The notes below the pieces were generated by a model. It was not told the DNA's origin, did no database searches, and was given only the letters and a program-made list of their open reading frames with translations. 10,522 bases of DNA, taken from the NCBI GenBank assembly GCA_026986135.1, contig JALSPD010000104.1:1-10522 (forward strand). The letters run 5' to 3'. Shown piece after piece: positions 7,001 through 10,522 of the stretch. The position numbers and the translations under genes were made by a program. This DNA comes from DHVE2 group archaeon. Lineage in GTDB: Archaea > Thermoplasmatota > Thermoplasmata > Thermoplasmatales > Aciduliprofundaceae. The number at the start of each line of letters is the position of its first letter. The stretch's first letter is position 1.

Positions 7001-7374
7001 GTGCTGTGGATGAGCGAGATATGGCTGCGAGAATAATATCGCATCATTTCATCAGGGACATAATGGGTAATTTCAAGAAATTTGGAACTCAGAAATTCAG
7101 ATGCATATCCTGCAACACCAAATTCCGCAGAATGCCTTTGAGCGGTAAGTGTCCAAAATGCGGGGGAAGAATAGTCCTTACAGTTTATCCAAAGAGTGTT
7201 ATGAAGTACCTTGACAAAGCCCTGCGCCTGGCGGAGGAGTTCAATGTGGACCCCTATCTAAGGCAACGCCTTGATATTTTGAATGAAGCCATTGGGTCAA
7301 TGATGGTGATTGAAGATGAGCAGCAACCTGTGGAGGAAAAACCTAAAATAACTCTAAAAGATTTCTTGGTATGA
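4045..7374 (+). CDS. polC: DNA polymerase II (PolD) large subunit DP2
   Basis: This 1109-residue protein is the catalytic subunit of archaeal family D DNA polymerase, the replicative enzyme that works with the DP1 exonuclease subunit; DP1 is not in the window. Visible conserved blocks are SYAGPIRGAGGTAQALSVLI (141-160), RPGGFRLRYGR (309-319), ARMGRPEKAAKR (579-590) and the catalytic NCDGDED (851-857), whose aspartates sit in a double-psi beta-barrel like that of RNA polymerase. Two Cys4 zinc sites occur: C631/C634/C643/C646 and C1020/C1023/C1036/C1039. The C-terminus KITLKDFL (1101-1108) resembles a PCNA-binding PIP box. Length is at the short end for DP2 (about 1100-1270). The protein is intein-free, with an uninterrupted RRNCDGDED. 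ATG 4045 fits a leaderless start; the in-frame ATG at 4054 is an alternative. The stop overlaps the next start (ATGA), so the GPN-loop GTPase is probably co-translated. Confidence 0.97.
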   Translation: MVVMSKEMERYFAELEKRADEIYHIAEEARSLGLDPEMHVEIPRAKDLATRVEELTDVRGIADRIRELTSRYGDRGIVSILIAKEVAKRYLEKEGMEKALDRAVRVGLAVLTEGILVAPLEGIAEIKLNQNPDGTNYVSISYAGPIRGAGGTAQALSVLIADEVRKELGIGRYVPTEEEIERYKEEIQLYDRRKHLQYRPTDKEIETVVKNSPICIDGEGTEDFEVSGYRDLPRIPTNKVRGGMCLVIAEGVIQKAKKIKGYVEKLNIEGWDWISELIPEAKEDSKENKSEKYIEDIVAGRPVFAYPSRPGGFRLRYGRCRAGGLATISVNPATMQILNRFIAIGTQLKTEKPGKAGGMTSCDSIEGPIVLLKNGDLVQVNSFEEAKKIYDPEKGVDLVEKIIDVGEMLIPYGEFNENNYPLLPAAYTVEWWEQEAERAGFRGEVKNGFDAFEVAEKYNIPLHPDYNLFWHDLKRDDIIKLAEYVGENSRWENGVLYIKKNREIKDILVNLGVLHLEREEYVVDRYAYSLLRCLGYDVRDGDIIKRMDVADVDSEDPIEIVSRLSGVKIMPRAPTRIGARMGRPEKAAKRTMKKLAIHVLFPVGESVGNRRMLTAALDMDTVPVEIGIRRCPRCNEETHLPYCPKCHERTVFTGEVVEKHMNLKDLIKKAAENLGIEELKWDVKGVKRMMSAEFLPEPIEKGILRAKHDVVVFKDGTIRFDMSDIAITHFRPREVGLTLEKARELGYTRDYMGNPLESEDQILELKVQDIIIPKKAGEYLLKVANYVDDLLEKFYKMPRFYNLKRMDDLIGHLVMGLAPHTSAGVLGRIVGFTDANIGLAHPFFHAAKRRNCDGDEDSIMLLLEALLDFSRKFLPTKRGGLMDAPLVLTVRIDPSEIDKEALNVDVGSRYPLEFYYATLRKAKPKEVEDIMDFVKKRIGTEAQYEGFGFTHDTTDINVGVIESAYKTLGSMNKKIESQIELARKVRAVDERDMAARIISHHFIRDIMGNFKKFGTQKFRCISCNTKFRRMPLSGKCPKCGGRIVLTVYPKSVMKYLDKALRLAEEFNVDPYLRQRLDILNEAIGSMMVIEDEQQPVEEKPKITLKDFLV

Positions 7375-8138
7375 TTGCAAGCATGTTTGTGGTCGGTCCT
7401 GCAGGAAGTGGCAAGAGTACCTTCAGTGCAGCTTTTAGAGAGTGGATGGTGAAGAATGAGTATGAAACTATAATGGTAAATCTTGATCCTGGAGCGGAAA
7501 TTCTTCCCTACGTGCCAGATGTTGATGTGCGGGATCTTGTTAGTCTTGAAGATGTTATGTCTGAGTATGGACTCGGTCCCAATGGTGCCCAGATCGTTGC
7601 CGCGGATATGGTGGCCAACTATGTTGAAGATATAAAAAGGGAGGTGGATTCCTACGATGCAGATTATGTTATATATGATACGGCAGGCCAGCTTGAACTC
7701 TTTGCATTTCGCGCTGCAAGTAATTTTATCGTTGATTCCCTTGGTGAAGATAGAGCCATGCTCGCATTTATGTTTGATCCTGCACTTGCAAAGAGTCCCA
7801 CGGGATTTGTGTCATTGCTTCTTCTATCTGCGACGGTGCATTTCAGGTTTTATAAACCGTATATAAATGTGCTTTCAAAGGTGGATCTCCTCAGTGATGA
7901 AGAGGTTGAGAACATAGCCAGATGGAGCGAGGATTGGGATTCTCTTTATGAATCTCTAATAAACGATAACCCCACAATGCAAAGAGAACTAAACATTGAG
8001 CTTTTCAAAACATTAGAAAACATGGATGTTTTCAGGAGACTTATTCCTACCTCGGCAAGGATGTTTTATGGATACGATGAGGTTTATCGGGTTCTTCAAC
8101 TCAGCTTTGCGGGTGGAGAGGATCTTGAGAAAAGGTAG
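7371..8138 (+). CDS. GPN-loop GTPase
   Basis: This 255-residue P-loop GTPase is of the GPN (XAB1/Gpn1-related) family; the characterised Pyrococcus homologue PAB0955 has a similar length (recalled). The Walker A motif is GPAGSGKST (9-17), a VNLDPGAE switch follows (36-43), the family-defining GPN triad is at 69-71 within GLGPNGAQ, G3 is DTAGQLELF (103-111) and the G4-type base-recognition motif is LSKVDLL (168-174). GPN proteins act as dimers. The eukaryotic members help assemble and import RNA polymerase II; the archaeal role is unsettled. The start ATG overlaps the DP2 stop codon (ATGA); a second ATG at 7383 would also keep the P-loop, and neither has an SD, so coupling to DP2 translation is likely. 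Its last 38 nt are overlapped by the convergent pyrE gene. Confidence 0.93.
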   Translation: MIASMFVVGPAGSGKSTFSAAFREWMVKNEYETIMVNLDPGAEILPYVPDVDVRDLVSLEDVMSEYGLGPNGAQIVAADMVANYVEDIKREVDSYDADYVIYDTAGQLELFAFRAASNFIVDSLGEDRAMLAFMFDPALAKSPTGFVSLLLLSATVHFRFYKPYINVLSKVDLLSDEEVENIARWSEDWDSLYESLINDNPTMQRELNIELFKTLENMDVFRRLIPTSARMFYGYDEVYRVLQLSFAGGEDLEKR

Positions 8139-8643
8139 CATTTTCAAGAAGATCCCTTGCTTTAATGAGGGGAATGAGTTCTACTCCCTCTTTTTCAAGG
8201 GCCTCCTTTCCTCCTTCCTCCCGGTCAACCACGCATATCACGCGATTAACCTGAAGCCCCAACTCTCTTAGGATTTTTACAGCCCTTAGAACGGATCCAC
8301 CGGTGGTAACAACATCTTCTATAATGTCCACCACCATGCCCTCCCTATAATCTCCCTCCACAAGCTTTGAGGTGCCATATCCCTTTTTTTCCTTTCTTAT
8401 TATAAGATAATCTTTTTTCGCTTTAACCGCTGTTATGGCTACAAGCGGCACAGCACCGAGCTCAACCCCTGCAAGAAGATCACCGCGGACATTTTCAGCC
8501 AGAAGATCTCCCATCATATTCAGGATTTCATGTTTTGTGCTCGCCTTTTTTATGTCAACATAGTAGCTGCTCTTTTTTCCCGAGGCCAGAACAAATTCCC
8601 CGAATTTTATTGCTCCGCATTCCACTAGTTTTTCCCGAAGCAT
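8101..8643 (-). CDS. pyrE: orotate phosphoribosyltransferase
   Basis: This 180-residue type I phosphoribosyltransferase transfers the PRPP ribose phosphate to orotate, forming OMP in UMP synthesis. The PRPP-binding signature is VVDIIEDVVTTGGS (104-117). The orotate-side N-terminal hood contains FVLASGKKSSYYVD (17-30), and the flexible catalytic loop is RKEKKGYGTSKLVEG (83-97). The loop has Tyr where E. coli PyrE has the KDHG histidine; the KxYGT form also occurs in the human UMPS domain, so this is not a defect. Length is typical for a single-domain enzyme, and no OMP decarboxylase is fused. It is divergent from purH with a TATA-like box about 23 nt before its ATG and no SD, suggesting a leaderless mRNA. 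Its 3' end runs 38 nt into the end of the GPN GTPase gene. Confidence 0.95.
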   Translation of the reverse strand: MLREKLVECGAIKFGEFVLASGKKSSYYVDIKKASTKHEILNMMGDLLAENVRGDLLAGVELGAVPLVAITAVKAKKDYLIIRKEKKGYGTSKLVEGDYREGMVVDIIEDVVTTGGSVLRAVKILRELGLQVNRVICVVDREEGGKEALEKEGVELIPLIKARDLLENATFSQDPLHPQS

Positions 8644-8661
8644 AATGTGGAATTGTATCCC

Positions 8662-8670
8662 CCATAAAAA
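8662..8670 (-). promoter_or_regulatory. probable TATA box for pyrE
   Basis: On the minus strand TTTTTATGG is centred about 23 nt before the pyrE ATG (8643), the right distance for a leaderless transcript. It lies in the 67-nt gap shared with purH, whose own box is less than 20 nt away. Confidence 0.5.
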
Positions 8671-8677
8671 ACTACCG

Positions 8678-8689
8678 AAATATTTAATC
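8678..8689 (+). promoter_or_regulatory. probable TATA box for purH
   Basis: AAATATTTAATC is centred about 27 nt before the ATG at 8711 and supports that ATG as the start of a leaderless purH mRNA. Its AATATT core is palindromic, so it might also bind TBP in the pyrE direction, although the pyrE box at 8662-8670 is better placed for that gene. Confidence 0.55.
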
Positions 8690-8710
8690 GTGGCATCGCA
8701 TGTGGAAAAT

Positions 8711-10180
8711 ATGCAGGCATTGATTAGTGTATCGGATAAAAGTAATCTTGAGGAGTTTGCAAGGGCGCTTGTGGAGATGGGCTATACAATAATATCCACC
8801 GGGGGTACTTACAGATATCTTGCTGAGCATGGTATTGATGCAATCAGGGTTAAGGATATTACTGGATTTCCAGAGATCCTGAATGGGAGAGTGAAAACAT
8901 TGCATCCGTACATACATGGCGGTATTCTTGCGAACACAGAGGAAGATCTCAGTGGACTCGGAATTGAGCCCATTGATATGGTGGTTGTTAATTTGTATCC
9001 ATTTGAAAAGTTTGTAAATGCATCTGAGGATGAGATGATTGAAAACATAGATATTGGAGGTGTCGCGCTTCTAAGGGCTGCTGCAAAGAATTATAGGAGG
9101 GTTATAGTGGTTTCCTCTCCTGCCCAGTATGAAGAGGTCATTACTCTCCTCAAAAATGGTAAAATGAATTTAGAAAAAAGGAGAGAATATGCCCTGAGAG
9201 CTTTTGCTCTGACCGCATCGTATGATTCTATGATATACAATGCGTTCTGGAGACGTTTCTACGATACTTTGCCTGATACACTTCTCATATCGGCACCTCT
9301 GAGTGAGAGATTGCGCTATGGAGAGAACCCTCATCAGAGAGGGGCGTTTTATTCATCCAGCATCCCCTTTGTACAGCACCACGGTAAGAAGTTGTCCTTT
9401 AACAATCTTTACGATATGGATTCTGCTTATGCTCTTGTCATGGAATTTGACGAACCTGCAGCAGCCGTTATAAAGCATGCAAATCCATGTGGTGCGGCCA
9501 TTGGAAATACGCTTAGCGAGGCTTTTTCTCGCGCATGGGAGGGAGATCCCATGTCTGCATATGGAAGTATTGTGGCTTTCAACAGGGTTGTTGATGAGGC
9601 AACCGCCGCATTGATGAAGGGTAAGTACATTGAGGTGGTGGTGGCTCCTGGATACTCGGATGATGCACTTAAGATTCTGAAAAAAAAGAAAAATATTCGC
9701 ATAATTGAAATGAAAAGTCTCGCTAATGAGATGTATGAGGTGAGGCAGCTGGAATTTGGATATCTTCTTCAGGAAAGGAACACCAAAAAATTATATGAGG
9801 TTGAGGTGGTATCCAGACGGGAACCCACAGAAAGTGAACTTAGAGATATGATATTTGGGTGGAATGTGGTGAAGCATGTGAAGAGCAATGCCATAGTGTT
9901 CGCGAAAGATGGGATGGTTATTGGTGTGGGTGCCGGTCAGATGAGCAGGGTTGATTCTGTTATAATGGCATCAATGAAGGCAGGATCCCGTGCAAAAGGT
10001 GCTGTTATGGCCTCCGATGCTTTTTTCCCGTTCAGAGACGCAATAGATAAAGCGTACGAATCTGGAATAACTGCTGTTATTCAGCCAGGTGGGTCAAAAC
10101 GGGATAGTGAGGTTATAGAGGCGATAAATGAGCATGATATGGCTATGGTATTTACAGGCTATCGTGTGTTCAGGCACTGA
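8711..10180 (+). CDS. purH: bifunctional PurH (AICAR transformylase / IMP cyclohydrolase)
   Basis: This 489-residue enzyme carries out the last two steps of IMP synthesis: formylation of AICAR with 10-formyl-tetrahydrofolate, then ring closure. The N-terminal MGS-like cyclohydrolase domain (about 1-190) has ISVSDKSNLEEFA (5-17), ISTGGTYRYL (28-37), VKTLHPYIHGGIL (61-73) and NLYPFEK (94-100). The transformylase domain has RYGENPHQRGAFY (202-214), the catalytic Lys255-His256 in IKHANPCGAA, DPMSAYGSIVAFNR (279-292), VKSNAIVFA (390-398), GAGQMSRVDS (407-416) and DAFFPFRDAID (436-446). It ends in FTGYRVFRH, as PurH proteins do. All key motifs are intact, though it is shorter than E. coli PurH (529). 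The frame is open upstream to 8645, but ATG 8711 starts exactly at the conserved MQALISVSDKS and sits 27 nt after a TATA box; GTG 8702 is an alternative. It probably heads an operon with the aconitase X gene 9 nt downstream. Confidence 0.95.
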   Translation: MQALISVSDKSNLEEFARALVEMGYTIISTGGTYRYLAEHGIDAIRVKDITGFPEILNGRVKTLHPYIHGGILANTEEDLSGLGIEPIDMVVVNLYPFEKFVNASEDEMIENIDIGGVALLRAAAKNYRRVIVVSSPAQYEEVITLLKNGKMNLEKRREYALRAFALTASYDSMIYNAFWRRFYDTLPDTLLISAPLSERLRYGENPHQRGAFYSSSIPFVQHHGKKLSFNNLYDMDSAYALVMEFDEPAAAVIKHANPCGAAIGNTLSEAFSRAWEGDPMSAYGSIVAFNRVVDEATAALMKGKYIEVVVAPGYSDDALKILKKKKNIRIIEMKSLANEMYEVRQLEFGYLLQERNTKKLYEVEVVSRREPTESELRDMIFGWNVVKHVKSNAIVFAKDGMVIGVGAGQMSRVDSVIMASMKAGSRAKGAVMASDAFFPFRDAIDKAYESGITAVIQPGGSKRDSEVIEAINEHDMAMVFTGYRVFRH

Positions 10181-10185
10181 GGTGG
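10179..10185 (+). promoter_or_regulatory. Shine-Dalgarno site for the aconitase X gene
   Basis: GAGGTGG starts within the purH stop codon (TGA, 10178-10180) and ends 4 nt before the ATG at 10190. It fixes the start and suggests re-initiation by ribosomes finishing purH. Confidence 0.75.
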
Positions 10186-10189
10186 TTGA

Positions 10190-10522
10190 ATGTATCTCAC
10201 AAAGGAAGAGGAGAGAATGCTTGAGGGTGAGTATGGGAATGCTACATCAAAGATGATGCATATCCTTGTTAAAATGGGGGAACTCTTCAACGCTGAGAGA
10301 CTCATTCCGGTGGTTTCAGCTCAGATATCTGGAGTATCTTACAGGACCATAGGTGATGCAGGATTGCATTTTTTAAATTCATTATCGGATGCTAAGGTGA
10401 AGGTCCCCACGACACTTAATCCCCTTGCTTTTGATGAGGATTATCTTGATCTTCTCCACGTGGACGACAATATGTACAAAAAGCAAATGGAGATTGTGAA
10501 TGCCTATGTTAGGATGGGAGTT
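10190..10522 (+). CDS. aconitase X large subunit, 3'-partial (likely mevalonate 5-phosphate dehydratase)
   Basis: The window holds the first 111 codons, with no stop before the right edge. The N-terminus MYLTKEEERMLEGEYG (1-16) and the block SAQISGVSYRTIGDAGL (44-60) followed by AKVKVPTTLNP (68-78) are characteristic of aconitase X catalytic subunits (formerly DUF521). In archaea the usual role is mevalonate 5-phosphate dehydratase, which makes trans-anhydromevalonate 5-phosphate in the modified mevalonate route to isoprenoid lipids. It is an iron-sulfur enzyme completed by a separate small subunit, which would be expected just beyond the window. Another family role is cis-3-hydroxyproline dehydratase; the piece visible here cannot settle this. 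A good SD overlaps the purH stop and the gap is 9 nt, so it is probably co-transcribed with purH. Confidence 0.88.
   Translation, partial: MYLTKEEERMLEGEYGNATSKMMHILVKMGELFNAERLIPVVSAQISGVSYRTIGDAGLHFLNSLSDAKVKVPTTLNPLAFDEDYLDLLHVDDNMYKKQMEIVNAYVRMGV

Noticed and set aside
8645..8710. Upstream in-frame extension of purH by 22 codons.
   Set aside because: The extension has no similarity to PurH N-termini and would place the start before the TATA box; ATG 8711 matches the conserved N-terminus.

Overview
The window is archaeal, and most likely euryarchaeal. It encodes the large subunit (DP2) of the archaea-specific family D DNA polymerase, the archaeal ribose-1,5-bisphosphate isomerase/AMP phosphorylase pair, an archaeal GPN-loop GTPase and the start of an aconitase X-type protein. 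Genes that begin a transcription unit have AT-rich TATA-like boxes about 23-30 nt before the start codon and no clear Shine-Dalgarno (SD) sequence, as expected for leaderless mRNAs. Two genes inside operons (AMP phosphorylase, aconitase X) have strong SD sites. This style, with moderate AT-richness, suggests a Thermoplasmata-related lineage, perhaps Aciduliprofundum/DHVE2-like, but that placement is a guess that needs a search. All coding sequence looks like normal chromosomal core genome. I see no insertion sequence, CRISPR array or prophage.

Layout. (1) 1-2710 (+): the end of a small unknown ORF, then ribose-1,5-bisphosphate isomerase and AMP phosphorylase, overlapping by 17 nt with a TTG start. 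These are two steps of the archaeal AMP/nucleoside degradation pathway that normally feeds type III RuBisCO, which is not in the window. (2) 2702-2857: a compact non-coding region. It holds a perfect A/T palindrome that can act as an oligo-T terminator on both strands. On the minus strand it holds what looks like a complete box C/D guide RNA (2784-2730) with C, D', C' and D boxes and a 4-bp terminal stem. The D-box guide matches the anticodon loop expected of tRNA-Leu(CAA), with the methylation rule pointing to wobble base C34. (3) 2858-3964 (+): a short ArsB/CitM-like ion permease. (4) 4045-8138 (+): DP2 with an empty intein site, zinc clusters and a C-terminal PIP-like peptide, overlapping by 4 nt (ATGA) a GPN-loop GTPase. 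(5) 8101-8643 (-): orotate phosphoribosyltransferase, convergent with and overlapping the GTPase by 38 nt. (6) 8711-end (+): bifunctional PurH, divergent from pyrE over a 67-nt promoter region, then an aconitase X large subunit cut by the window edge.

Several genes concern nucleotides: AMP breakdown at the left, and the UMP and IMP arms of de novo synthesis as a divergent pair at the right, with replication enzymes between. The most notable item is the unlisted C/D guide RNA between AMP phosphorylase and the permease.
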